Positions 16,415 through 25,182 of a stretch of DNA of 64,000 nt are shown piece after piece. The notes under the pieces are model-generated. The model saw nothing but the letters and a program-made list of their open reading frames with translations. It did no database searches and had not been told where the DNA came from. The position numbers and the translations under genes are program-made. How positions within the stretch are numbered: the first letter of the stretch is position 1; each line of letters begins with the position of its first letter. Source of the stretch: Mesobacterium pallidum (GTDB lineage Bacteria; Pseudomonadota; Alphaproteobacteria; Rhodobacterales; Rhodobacteraceae); contig NZ_JAIMID010000012.1 of the NCBI RefSeq assembly GCF_019966535.1, positions 113,558 through 177,557 on the forward strand. Direction: 5' to 3'.

Positions 16415-17569
16415 TCAGTCAGTGAACAGCGCCCGAGCAATCCCGTTCTTATGTATCTGGGTCGTTCCCCCGGTGATCGTCAGCATCCGCACATCCCTCA
16501 CCATCCGCTCCAACGGAAGCGAACCGAAATAGCCGTAGCCACCGAACATCTGCATGGCGTCATGGGTGACGCGCTGTGCCATTTCGGTGGCCTGAACCTT
16601 GGCGATCGAAGACAATGTTGGATCGGGCTGGCCGCGGTCGATCAGCGACAGCGCCGTATAACACAACGACCGCGCGGCCTCGATCTGCACCTTCATGTCC
16701 GACATCATCCATTGCAGCCCCTGCATCTCGGACAGCGCCTTGCCGAATTGCCGGCGGGTCTTCATGTAGTCGCGTGCAAGGTCGAACGCCCCCTCGGCGA
16801 CACCAAGCGCCAGTATCCCCATGCCGACGCGCGTGGCGTTATAGACACCCAGCGGGCGGACAAAGCCGCTGGAGTTGCCGGCCAGCCCTTCGGTCACGAC
16901 GTTTTCGGACGGCACCCGCACATCGTCGAAATGGATCTCGCATTCGTTGCAGCCGCGCGCGCCCATCTTCTGTTCAAGAATATGGACCGAAACGCCGGGG
17001 CTTTTGCGGTGCACCAAAACGGTTCCGATGCCTCGCGCGCCTTTGCTTTCGCAGAACCGAGCATAGACCAGAAGGTAATCGGCCCTGTCGCCGAAAGTGG
17101 TAAAGATCTTGCCGCCGTTCAGCACAAACCCGTCCCCGTCCGGGCGCAGCGATGTCGTCACCGCGGTGGCGTCCGACCCGGCCTCGGGCTCGGACCAGGA
17201 GATCGCGCATTCGATCTCGCCCGCGGCGAAGCGGGGCAGGAAAGCCTGCTTCAACGCCTCGCTGCCGCAGGTGGCGATGATCCGGGGCGAGACGTTCTGA
17301 TCGTGAACGATCAGCGCGGTATTGAAATCCACCTTGGCCAGTTCTTCGATCACGAGATAGCAATCCACCAGCGGCGTACCGCCACCGCCGTATTCTTCGG
17401 GAATGGTCATGCCCAGATAGCCAAGCGCGCCCAGGCGATGGTGGTTTTCCTCGGGGTAGATGCCGTCGCGGTCCCAGCGTGCGGCGCGGTCCCGGAATTC
17501 CCCGAGCGCCAGTTTGCGCGCGGCATCCTTGAGAGCGACCTGTTCTGTCGTTAGCAACGAGGGATGCAT
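16415..17569 (-). CDS. Acyl-CoA dehydrogenase
   Basis: A 384-residue ACAD with an N-terminal helix bundle (EEYGGGGTPLVD near 60-71), the ISWSEPEAGSDATAVT flavin-site motif near 125-140, KIFTTFGDRADY, RRQFGKALSEMQGLQWMMSD near 270-289 and the C-terminal TITGGTTQIHKNGIAR. The last motif has Gln rather than Glu after GGT. It lies six bases after the next ACAD gene upstream on the same strand. The two are full-length paralogues, not an unequal pair. It would oxidise an acyl-CoA imported or activated by this block. Confidence 0.91.
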   Translation of the reverse strand: MHPSLLTTEQVALKDAARKLALGEFRDRAARWDRDGIYPEENHHRLGALGYLGMTIPEEYGGGGTPLVDCYLVIEELAKVDFNTALIVHDQNVSPRIIATCGSEALKQAFLPRFAAGEIECAISWSEPEAGSDATAVTTSLRPDGDGFVLNGGKIFTTFGDRADYLLVYARFCESKGARGIGTVLVHRKSPGVSVHILEQKMGARGCNECEIHFDDVRVPSENVVTEGLAGNSSGFVRPLGVYNATRVGMGILALGVAEGAFDLARDYMKTRRQFGKALSEMQGLQWMMSDMKVQIEAARSLCYTALSLIDRGQPDPTLSSIAKVQATEMAQRVTHDAMQMFGGYGYFGSLPLERMVRDVRMLTITGGTTQIHKNGIARALFTD

Positions 17570-17574
17570 CCGCC

Positions 17575-18750
17575 CTACCCCCGCCGCTGGTCGAAGCTGT
17601 GGCCGTAGACCATGGCGGCGATCGTATTGCGCAGGATTTCGACGGTGCCACCGCCAAGCGCGAAGCCGCGCGCGTCACGCACCATACGTTCCAGCGGGTA
17701 TTCGCGCGTGTAACCATTGTGACCGTGGATCTGCAGCGCTTCGTTCGTGACCCTCTGCGCCATTTCGTTGGCGTAAAGCTTGGCCATGGTCGCATCCATC
17801 GGATCGGGAAAGCCGTTCGGCGCGGGGTTGGTCGCGGCCCGATAGACCATCAGACGCGCAGCATGGATCTGTGTGGCCATGTCGGCGATTTTCCATTGCA
17901 GGCCCTGGAATTCCTTGATCGGGCGCCCGAACTGATGGCGAATCTCGGAATACGACTTTGCAGCATCGAAAGCGCCCTGCGCCAGCCCCACGCACATCGC
18001 TGCGTTGCCCACCCGCTCGGGTCCGAAACTGCTCATCAACAGCGCGAAGGAGCGCGAGCTTTCCGGGTCCCCTTCGACCAGCACATCCTCGGGACCGGCC
18101 TTGTAGTTTTCAAGGATAATCTCGGCCTCGGTCAGCCCCCGGCCACCCATCTTCAGCGATATGTGGCCGATCCGCGCGCCCGGCTTCTTCAGATCGACGA
18201 CAAAGGCACCAATCCCCTTCGCCCCGCTGGCCTTGCCGAAACGGCAGAAGACCAGCGCATAATCGGCCACATGGGCGCCCGTGGACCAGCATTTGTTGCC
18301 ATTCAGCACCCATCCGTCGCCGTCCCTTGTGGCCGTGGTGCGCAGGTCTGTCACCGCCGACCCCGCCTCTGGCTCGCTGATGGCGATTGCGATGAATTTC
18401 TTGCCGGCCGCCATGTCTGGCAGGAACCGCTTTTTCTGCTCGTCGCTGCCCAGAACGCTGATTGCCCGGGATGGGCCGTTCAGGTAGAGTTGCGAGACCA
18501 GCGCCGTGTTGAAACAGACCCGCGCCATTTCTTCCAGAAACACCGTGCCCTGGATCACTGGCGCGCCGGAGCCGCCGTATTCTTCAGGGATGAACATTCC
18601 CAGATAGCCAAGTTCGGCCAGCTTGTCGCGGTTCGCGGCTGGAAACTCTTCGGCTTCGTCCCAATGGGCGGCCCTGGGAGCAAACTCGCGCTCAGCCAGC
18701 TTGCGTGCCTCGTTGCGAAAATCCTCCAATTCCGGATCGAGCTTGAACAT
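17575..18750 (-). CDS. Acyl-CoA dehydrogenase
   Basis: A 391-residue full-length ACAD. Key parts are EEYGGSGAPVIQ near 56-67, AISEPEAGSAVTDLRT near 126-141, KCWSTGAHVADYAL, IRHQFGRPIKEFQGLQWKIA near 270-289 and a C-terminal GGGTVEILRNTIAAM. ATG with AAAGGA upstream, one base after the CoA-transferase stop. The CoA-transferase, two ACADs, hydratase and TRAP genes are so tightly packed that one - strand operon running from 20709 to 12529 is likely. Confidence 0.92.
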   Translation of the reverse strand: MFKLDPELEDFRNEARKLAEREFAPRAAHWDEAEEFPAANRDKLAELGYLGMFIPEEYGGSGAPVIQGTVFLEEMARVCFNTALVSQLYLNGPSRAISVLGSDEQKKRFLPDMAAGKKFIAIAISEPEAGSAVTDLRTTATRDGDGWVLNGNKCWSTGAHVADYALVFCRFGKASGAKGIGAFVVDLKKPGARIGHISLKMGGRGLTEAEIILENYKAGPEDVLVEGDPESSRSFALLMSSFGPERVGNAAMCVGLAQGAFDAAKSYSEIRHQFGRPIKEFQGLQWKIADMATQIHAARLMVYRAATNPAPNGFPDPMDATMAKLYANEMAQRVTNEALQIHGHNGYTREYPLERMVRDARGFALGGGTVEILRNTIAAMVYGHSFDQRRG

Positions 18751-18751
18751 G

Positions 18752-19942
18752 TCAGTAGGTGTCCTTTGATTGAGCAGAGGGCAGGTCCTGTTCCAGCGCG
18801 GCCAGGATGCGCGCCGTATCGGCGCCTACGGTTGGTGCGGGGATAGGGGCGACCTGTGGGTGAGCCGCGAAACGCATCGGCAGCCCTGGAACAGGGACCG
18901 TGCCCAGGTCTGGATGCGGAAGGTCATGGATCATGCCGCGGGCGCGCATGTCATCGTCCGACACCACCTCAGCGAGCGTGCGCACCGGGGCGCCCGGCAC
19001 ATGTGCGCTGCTCAGGGCCGCGAAAATCTCGGCGCGGGTCTGACTTGAGGTCCACGCCGTCACCCAGCCATCGACTTGGGCACGCCGCGCGCAGCGCGCG
19101 GGTCCCGCGGCCAGTTCGGGATCTTCGGCCAGATCAGGGCGACCCATGGCCCGGGTCAGCTGCTGCCAGTGGCGATCATTCAGGCACATGATGGCCACCT
19201 GCCCGTCGCGCGCCGGAAACAGGTCGTAGGGTGCGACCTTGAGCACGGCCTGACTGTTGCCGGCCCGGTCGGCGAACCCGTCAGGCGCCAGCAGATAGCT
19301 TGCGATATTCGACGCCAGCGCGTGGTGCGTGACGTCCTGCATCGCGATCTGGACAAAGTCCCCGCGCCCTGTCGCGCCGCGCGCATGCAACGCCGCCATA
19401 ATGCCACCAAAAAGGTGGATACCGCCCAGAAAATCGGTGATCGCTGCGCCGCATTTCACCGGCGGACCATCGGGAAACCCGGTCACCGACATCAGCCCGG
19501 TCAGGGCCTGAATAGGAAAATCCATCGCCGGCGCATCGCGATAGACGGAATCGGCCGCGTAACCCTTTCCTGACCCCATGACCAGGCGCGGATTGCGGGC
19601 ACAGAGTGTTTCCCACCCCAGCCCCAGTTTCTCCATCGTACCGGGACGGAAATTCTCGATTAGAACATCGGCCGAATCTGCCAGCGCCAGCAGGGCGCTG
19701 CGCCCGCCCTCGGACCCCAGATCAAGCGTCACGCTCTGTTTGCTGGAATTGAGCATCATCGCTGCGGGGTTCTCGCGCCCGCCCGCGATGCCGCGGATAC
19801 TGTCGCCGCCGGGCGGCTCGACCTTGATGACCTCGGCCCCCATGAGCGCGAACATCAGACCGCAATAGGGCCCAAGGTAGACCTGCCCGAGGTCGATCAC
19901 CCGAAGACCGGCCAGCGGGCCACAATCGGGCGCCGCGTTCAT
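18752..19942 (-). CDS. Class III CoA-transferase (CaiB/BaiF family)
   Basis: A 396-residue family III CoA-transferase, which moves CoA between an acyl-CoA donor and a carboxylic acid through an aspartyl-CoA anhydride. It has LRVIDLGQVYLGPYCG near 13-28, GAEVIKVEPPGGD, ADVLIENFRPGTMEKLGLG near 91-109 and the catalytic Asp at about 170 in GAAITDFLGG. The ATG at 19942 overlaps the upstream hydratase stop as ATGA; longer in-frame versions run through that gene and are not real. It probably activates the substrate of this block without ATP. Confidence 0.9.
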   Translation of the reverse strand: MNAAPDCGPLAGLRVIDLGQVYLGPYCGLMFALMGAEVIKVEPPGGDSIRGIAGGRENPAAMMLNSSKQSVTLDLGSEGGRSALLALADSADVLIENFRPGTMEKLGLGWETLCARNPRLVMGSGKGYAADSVYRDAPAMDFPIQALTGLMSVTGFPDGPPVKCGAAITDFLGGIHLFGGIMAALHARGATGRGDFVQIAMQDVTHHALASNIASYLLAPDGFADRAGNSQAVLKVAPYDLFPARDGQVAIMCLNDRHWQQLTRAMGRPDLAEDPELAAGPARCARRAQVDGWVTAWTSSQTRAEIFAALSSAHVPGAPVRTLAEVVSDDDMRARGMIHDLPHPDLGTVPVPGLPMRFAAHPQVAPIPAPTVGADTARILAALEQDLPSAQSKDTY

Positions 19943-20709
19943 GATCCGACAAAGCCCGGCGGGCGCTTTTCCTTGAAAGAGGCGACCGCCTCGCGGTGAT
20001 CTGCGGTCTGCATGATATGGGCTTCGGCGGTTGCCTCGATCTCGAGATAGGTCGCGAAATCGCAATCCATGCCACGGTTCAGCATCGACTTGCCCAGCCC
20101 AAAGGCTCGGGTCGGCCCTTCGGCCAGACGCACGGCCAGCGCATCGGCCTCTGCGTCGAGCGCGTCTTCTTCGTGGATTGCGTGGACGATCCCAAGGTCG
20201 TGCGCCTCTTGGGCATCGATCACCTGGGCCGTCAGGAACATCGCCTTCGCCCGCTGCGTCCCGACCGTCCGCGCCAGCAAGTAAAGCCCGCCACCGTCGG
20301 GCACGATCGCCACGCGCGCATAGGCCTGGCAAAAGCGGGCCGAGGGCGCGGCCAGGATCACGTCAGCCAGAAGCGCAATGTTGAACCCCACGCCAAAGGC
20401 CGGCCCGGCAACCGCCGCGACGACCGGCTTTTCAAGATCATATAGCATCCGGGTTACGCGGTGCTGTTGTTTCATGCGGTCCCGCATGGCCACAGGCGAA
20501 GAACCGGCGAAGGTGCTGATATCGCCTCCGGCGCAAAACGCGCCCCCGGCACCCGTGATCAACAGCGCGCGCACGCGGTCATCGTCGCGCACCTGGGTGA
20601 CGATGCGTTCCATCTCTTTGCGTGCGTCTTGATCAAGGGCATTCTTCTTCTCGGGAAAATCGAAAGTCATCCGACCAACGCTTTCCGAGCGGCTGTAGAG
20701 CAATGGCAC
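19939..20709 (-). CDS. Enoyl-CoA hydratase/isomerase family protein
   Basis: A 256-residue crotonase-fold protein with FDFPEKKNALDQDARKEM near 16-33, AGGAFCAGGDISTFAG near 62-77, AAVAGPAFGVGFNIALLAD near 103-121 and ARFCQAYARVAIVPDGGG near 128-145. I chose the GTG start at 20709 because GGGAGGAGG lies just upstream; the longer ATG forms add residues with no family likeness. It is the first gene of the - strand operon ending at 12529 and diverges from the flavoprotein gene at 20933. Hydratase or isomerase; the specific reaction is unresolved. Confidence 0.88.
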   Translation of the reverse strand: MPLLYSRSESVGRMTFDFPEKKNALDQDARKEMERIVTQVRDDDRVRALLITGAGGAFCAGGDISTFAGSSPVAMRDRMKQQHRVTRMLYDLEKPVVAAVAGPAFGVGFNIALLADVILAAPSARFCQAYARVAIVPDGGGLYLLARTVGTQRAKAMFLTAQVIDAQEAHDLGIVHAIHEEDALDAEADALAVRLAEGPTRAFGLGKSMLNRGMDCDFATYLEIEATAEAHIMQTADHREAVASFKEKRPPGFVGS

Positions 20710-20932
20710 CGCTTCCTCCTCCCAGGAATGGGCTAGCATGGAACACGATAGGAGTGGCATTGAGCGACGGGCAATAGTCCGGTGCGGAAAATCAGACATG
20801 TGTAAAATTCACCCGTTCTGTGTATTTCCTTGCGGTCTGCTGGCACGTTTTTTCGGCTTCCCTTCCCATGCGCGCCCGTCACGGCTACGGGCCTCGGCAC
20901 CCCCTGTTGAAACAGCAAAGAAGAAATAGACA

Positions 20933-21898
20933 ATGTACTCCGACACCCCTCTCGGCCGCTTGCGCCTGCCTGTGATCTGCTCGCCCATGTTCCTGGTGTC
21001 CGGGCCGGATCTTGTCGTCGCCCAGTGCAAAGCCGGCGTCATCGGCAGCTTTCCGGCGCTGAACGCACGCGAGTCCGAAGGTGAACCGCCGCTGCTTGAA
21101 GCCTGGCTCAAGCGCATCACTGAAGAGCTTGACGCGCACAATCAGGCCAATCCCGATCGGCCCGCCGCGCCATTCGCGGTCAACCAGATCGTCCATCGAT
21201 CGAATGATCGGATTGAGCGGGACGTCGAAATATGTGCGCGCTGGAAAGTGCCTGTCTGGATCACATCAATGGGCGCACGGGAAGACGTCAACCAGGCGGC
21301 ACATGAGTGCGGCGGCACTGTACTGCACGATGTAATCAACAACAAATACGCCAGGAAAGCGATCGACAAGGGCGCCGACGGCCTGATCGCGGTCTGCGCC
21401 GGCGCTGGCGGCCACGCCGGGGCCTTGTCACCCTTTGCGCTGGTTCAGGAAATCCGGGAATGGTTCGATGGTCCGCTTGCCCTGTCCGGGTCCATCGCGA
21501 CCGGGCGCTCAATTCTGGCGGCGCAGGCCATGGGTGCGGATTTTGGGTATATCGGATCCCCCTTCATTGCCATGACCGAGGCGGTCGCGTCGGAGGAGTA
21601 CAAGCAAATGATCGTCGAAGGCGGGGCCGATGATATTGTCTATACCGACTATTTCAGCGGCGTGCATGCCAACTATCTGAAACCGTCGGTGCGGGCGGTC
21701 GGTCTCGATCCGGACAACCTGGCCGGGATCGGCAACAAACTCGATCTGGCCACCGGCGACATTCGCCCCAAGGCCTGGCGTGACATCTGGGGCAGCGGTC
21801 AGGGGATCGGAGCGGTGAAAGAGGTGATGACCACGGCGGACTACGTCGACCGTCTCGACCGGGAATACCAGGTCGCCAAAGATGCGCTCTGTTCCTGA
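20933..21898 (+). CDS. Nitronate monooxygenase-like FMN flavoprotein
   Basis: A 321-residue TIM-barrel flavoprotein of the 2-nitropropane dioxygenase group. It starts RLRLPVICSPMFLVSGPDLV, has the ADGLIAVCAGAGGHAGALSPFAL phosphate-binding region near 142-164, LSGSIATGRSILAAQAMGADFGYIGSPF near 181-208, and a long C-terminal segment. Similar proteins sit in acyl-CoA and steroid ring clusters (IpdC type), where they appear to act on CoA intermediates and not on nitronates. It stands alone on the + strand between two - strand operons. Nitronate oxidation should not be assumed from the name. Confidence 0.87.
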   Translation: MYSDTPLGRLRLPVICSPMFLVSGPDLVVAQCKAGVIGSFPALNARESEGEPPLLEAWLKRITEELDAHNQANPDRPAAPFAVNQIVHRSNDRIERDVEICARWKVPVWITSMGAREDVNQAAHECGGTVLHDVINNKYARKAIDKGADGLIAVCAGAGGHAGALSPFALVQEIREWFDGPLALSGSIATGRSILAAQAMGADFGYIGSPFIAMTEAVASEEYKQMIVEGGADDIVYTDYFSGVHANYLKPSVRAVGLDPDNLAGIGNKLDLATGDIRPKAWRDIWGSGQGIGAVKEVMTTADYVDRLDREYQVAKDALCS

Positions 21899-21905
21899 CG
21901 AAAGA

Positions 21906-21929
21906 GGGCGGCCGGTTGCCCGGCCGCCC
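21906..21929. terminator. Stem-loop terminator between convergent genes
   Basis: A perfect 10-bp GC stem, GGGCGGCCGG / CCGGCCGCCC, with a four-base loop and a short T-rich tail on the + side. It lies eight bases after the flavoprotein stop and 41 bases from the PaaK-like stop on the opposite strand, so it can end transcription from both sides. Confidence 0.75.
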
Positions 21930-21969
21930 ATCTGTTTCTGCGGTTGTCGCGAATGATCGAGACCCGATC

Positions 21970-23166
21970 TTAGCGGTCCTTTTGGTTGACGATCAGTTCT
22001 GCATTTTCGGGTAGTTCCGAAACAATGTTCACTTCGTCGACACGAATTCGTGTATGCAGTTTGAAGTTTTTGGCGGCGGCTGCTTCCGCAGCAGAAGCGT
22101 CGGCACCGTCTTCCAGCACAAGCGAGAGGCGGATCATGTCGCGATCGTTCTCGCGCGTTACCACGGCCTGCGCGGCCTTTGCGCCCGGCGTGCCGATGAC
22201 AACTTCTTCAACCACGCGCGGATAAACGAAAATCTCGCGCACTTTGACCGCTGCCCCGACCCGTCCCTGCAATGCTGAAATCCGGCTGACGGTGCCATCC
22301 GCGTTGCTTTCCAGGGCAAAGGCGCTGTCGCCGGTGCCGAACCGGATCATCGGCCAGGTGGCATCGCGCGCGGTCACGACAACCTCGCCCGGTTCGCCAT
22401 GGGCGACCTGTTCGCCGCTGACCGGATCGCAGATCTGCACCACGCGGTCGGGATGAACCAGATAGCCTTCGCCGCCATCCTCATAGGCGACAAGGCCTAG
22501 ATCGGCGGTGGCATAGGCGGCCCAGGTGGACACGCCGTATTCGGCCTCGATCCGGCGGCGCTTGGCCATCCAGTCGCCCATCTCACCGCCGAGGAAGGCT
22601 GTCTTCACCTTCCATGCGTCGCGGCCATAGGTTTCGATCACCTTGTCCGCCAGCGTCAGGAAAAACGCGGTCGAGGCGCAGATCGAAGTCACGCCGGTTT
22701 CGACGATGATCTGCGCCTGAAGCTCGGTATTGCCCACGCCGCCGGGAATCACCGTGGCACCTGCGGCCTGTGCCGCTTCGTCGAACAGCAAGCCTGCGGG
22801 CACAAGATGATACATCCAGGTGTTCAGGATGATATCCCCCGGCCCCACGCCTGCCGCCTTGAAAAGCAGGTCCAGGCCATGACCTCCCTCGCCCGAAAGG
22901 GCCGGCTCGAAAATTGGGCCAGGGGACACGTAGATCCGTCCAATATCCTTCAGATCCGAGGCAAGGAATCCGCCGAAAGGCGGGTTCTCGCGCTGGATCT
23001 TCAGAAGCTCTTCTTTTTTCATCACTGGAAGTCGCGAGAGGTCCGCCACCGATGTGACGGCTGCCGGATCGAATCCGGCAGCCGTAAATCGCGATTTCAG
23101 GCCAGGAGCTTTTTCGGCCGCAGCGGCATAGGCTTGCGCTATATCTTTGTAGATATCATCAGACAT
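21970..23166 (-). CDS. PaaK-like adenylate-forming family protein with altered P-loop
   Basis: A 398-residue relative of phenylacetate-CoA ligase (PaaK, about 430-440 residues). The C-terminal half fits well: YGVSTWAAYATADLGL, GEVVVTARDATWPMIRFGTGD, and RVGAAVKVREIFVYPRVVEE. The ATP-binding loop that reads SSGTTGKPT in PaaK is here RIYVSPGPIFEP at about 77-88, so the usual P-loop is missing. It may bind CoA esters or use a different chemistry. I prefer ATG 23166 (GAGGAGG seven bases upstream) to 23172. It is the last gene of the six-gene operon that begins at 27455. Confidence 0.8.
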   Translation of the reverse strand: MSDDIYKDIAQAYAAAAEKAPGLKSRFTAAGFDPAAVTSVADLSRLPVMKKEELLKIQRENPPFGGFLASDLKDIGRIYVSPGPIFEPALSGEGGHGLDLLFKAAGVGPGDIILNTWMYHLVPAGLLFDEAAQAAGATVIPGGVGNTELQAQIIVETGVTSICASTAFFLTLADKVIETYGRDAWKVKTAFLGGEMGDWMAKRRRIEAEYGVSTWAAYATADLGLVAYEDGGEGYLVHPDRVVQICDPVSGEQVAHGEPGEVVVTARDATWPMIRFGTGDSAFALESNADGTVSRISALQGRVGAAVKVREIFVYPRVVEEVVIGTPGAKAAQAVVTRENDRDMIRLSLVLEDGADASAAEAAAAKNFKLHTRIRVDEVNIVSELPENAELIVNQKDR

Positions 23167-23193
23167 TTCCATGCCTCCTCGTCCAATCGGGCG

Positions 23194-24003
23194 TTAAAGC
23201 GGGCAGTCCTTGCGGAAGTTTGGCGCGCGCTTCTCGCGGTGCGACAACACACCTTCCTTGACGTCCTCGCTCATAAAACCAAGCATCTCCAGCGCGGTCG
23301 ACGCATCAAAGATCGGCCCGGCCTGGCGCAGCCAGTTGTTCAGCGAATACTTGGTCCAGCGGATCGCGCTTTGCGAGCCGTTGGCCAGTTCGACAGCCGT
23401 GTCCAAAGCGATCTGCTGAAGCTCGTCATCCTCGACGCACATTGACACCAGACCGATGCGCTCGGCCTCTTCGCCCGACACCGGCTTGCAGGTCATCAGA
23501 TAGTATTTCGCCTTGGCCATCGAGGTCAGCAGCGGCCAGATAATCGCCGCGACATCGCCAGCGGCAACGCCCAGACGCGGATGACCATCGACAATCTTTG
23601 CCCGTTTCCCGGCGATCGAGATGTCGGCCAGGATGGCAACCACAAGGCCCGCGCCTGCCGCAGGGCCATTGATCGCGGAAATGATCGGCTTGTTGCAGTT
23701 GATGATGTTGTAGACGAGATCCTTGGCTTCTTTCCACGTCTTCATGATCTCGTGCGAGTCGCCGATCATCTTCTCAATCAGGCTGAAATCGCCGCCCGCC
23801 GAAAACGCCTTGCCCGCGCCGGTCACGATGACCGCGTTGATGTCGGGGTCGCGGTCGATGTCGATCCACATGTCCGTCATCTGGGTGTGGGTTTCGGCAT
23901 CGACCGAGTTGAATGTCTCGGGCCGGTCGAACGTGATGCGCAGGACGCGATCCGCCGGGTAGTCAAATTTCAGTTTGTCGTACTTTGCGTAACGCTCCGA
24001 CAT
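23194..24003 (-). CDS. Enoyl-CoA hydratase/isomerase family protein
   Basis: A 269-residue crotonase-fold protein. It has DRPETFNSVDAETHTQM near 25-41, GAGKAFSAGGDFSLIEKM near 62-79 and SAINGPAAGAGLVVAILAD near 108-126, followed by GHPRLGVAAGDVAAIIWP, which lacks both usual catalytic Glu positions in standard spacing. It may therefore be an isomerase, hydrolase or C-C lyase of the superfamily. The ATG has an AGGAGGAAAAG site. It lies between the ACAD pair and the PaaK-like gene in the operon. Confidence 0.86.
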   Translation of the reverse strand: MSERYAKYDKLKFDYPADRVLRITFDRPETFNSVDAETHTQMTDMWIDIDRDPDINAVIVTGAGKAFSAGGDFSLIEKMIGDSHEIMKTWKEAKDLVYNIINCNKPIISAINGPAAGAGLVVAILADISIAGKRAKIVDGHPRLGVAAGDVAAIIWPLLTSMAKAKYYLMTCKPVSGEEAERIGLVSMCVEDDELQQIALDTAVELANGSQSAIRWTKYSLNNWLRQAGPIFDASTALEMLGFMSEDVKEGVLSHREKRAPNFRKDCPL

Positions 24004-24030
24004 AGGTCTTTTCCTCCTCAGGGTATGGGT

Positions 24031-25182
24031 TCAGCCAGGCAGTCCCAGGACGGCCTTGGACAGGATGTTTCTTTGGATTTCGTTCGATCCACCGTAGATC
24101 GTGGTAGGTCTGGCCTTGTAGAAGCTCGACAAAACGTCGACGCTAACATTGCCAACCTGAAGCGGCCCGATGGAGCCGCCATCGGGACCGGCTGCTTCGA
24201 TCATCAGCTCGGTGATGCGCTGGAAGCATTCAGTCACCCAGATCTTCAGCATGGACACATCCGCACCGAGCGTCTCGCCACGTTTGAGCTGATCTGCAAA
24301 ACGGGCATAAAGCGCGGCATGATCTTCCACATCCAGTGCCGCTTGGGCAAAGCGGTCACGGAACACCGGATCGTCAAACGCGCCACGGCCACGGGCAAAG
24401 CTTTCAAGCTGTCCCAGAGCGTTCTGGGCCAGACTTGGCGAGCCGATGAAGATGCGCTCGAAGCTCAAAAGCGCCTTGGCCATCGTCCAGCCCTTGTTCA
24501 GTTCGCCGACCAGGTTTTCCCGGGGAGTGCGGGCATTGTCGAAGAACACCTCGCAAAATTCGGTCTCACCCGAAAGGGTGGTGATCGTGCGCACCTCGAT
24601 CCCCGGCTGATCCATCGGAGCAAGAAGGAAACTGATGCCCTGCTGTTTCTTCGGCGCATCGGGATCGGTGCGCACCAGCATGAAGATGTGCGTGGCATCA
24701 TGCGCCATCGTCGTCCAGATCTTCTGGCCGTTAATGACGAAATCGTCGCCGTCAATTTCCGCGCGTGTGCGCAGATTGGCAAGATCGGACCCGGCACCGG
24801 GCTCGGAATAGCCCTGGCACCAGATGTCCTCGCAACTCAGGATACGCGGCAGCCAGTAATCTTTTTGTTCCTGGGTGCCGAATTTGATGATCAGCGGCCC
24901 GACCATCTGCACGCCCATGTCGCGGCCGCGATTGACGCCCCAGCGCTGCTGCTCTTCATAAAAGATCAGCAGCTTAGCAGCGTTTAGGCCCATACCGCCG
25001 AATTCAGCGGGCCAGGCTGGCGCAACCCAGCCCTTGGCGTGAAGCTTGCGGTGCCAATGTTCGATCTCGGCGAACTTCGGTCGGTGCGGCAGGTGGCGCA
25101 GCTCTTCGGGATATTCCGCCTCGAAGAACGCGCGCACTTCCTTGCGGAAATCCGCATCGCTCATTGCGTTCCAGTCGGTCAT
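24031..25182 (-). CDS. Acyl-CoA dehydrogenase, GGSNEI-type subunit
   Basis: A 383-residue ACAD starting MTDWNAMSDADFRKEVRAFFE. It carries QGYSEPGAGSDLANLRT near 120-136, KIWTTMAHDATHIF, and the C-terminal IYGGSNEIQRNILSKAVLGL. The ATG at 25182 overlaps the upstream stop as ATGA. It is the large-type member of an unequal pair with the next upstream gene, as in FadE/ChsE-type heteromeric ACADs acting on bulky CoA esters. Electrons probably go to the ETF encoded at 34.9-36.6 kb. Confidence 0.91.
   Translation of the reverse strand: MTDWNAMSDADFRKEVRAFFEAEYPEELRHLPHRPKFAEIEHWHRKLHAKGWVAPAWPAEFGGMGLNAAKLLIFYEEQQRWGVNRGRDMGVQMVGPLIIKFGTQEQKDYWLPRILSCEDIWCQGYSEPGAGSDLANLRTRAEIDGDDFVINGQKIWTTMAHDATHIFMLVRTDPDAPKKQQGISFLLAPMDQPGIEVRTITTLSGETEFCEVFFDNARTPRENLVGELNKGWTMAKALLSFERIFIGSPSLAQNALGQLESFARGRGAFDDPVFRDRFAQAALDVEDHAALYARFADQLKRGETLGADVSMLKIWVTECFQRITELMIEAAGPDGGSIGPLQVGNVSVDVLSSFYKARPTTIYGGSNEIQRNILSKAVLGLPG

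Noticed and set aside
18752..20332. Long 526-residue form of the CoA-transferase at 18752
   Set aside because: The first 130 residues are an out-of-frame reading of the enoyl-CoA hydratase gene. The family start MNAAPD at 19942 overlaps that gene's stop by ATGA.
20933..21898. Reading the flavoprotein as a true nitronate detoxification enzyme
   Set aside because: The fold fits, but context is entirely acyl-CoA metabolism and similar proteins act on CoA intermediates, so the literal activity is not claimed.
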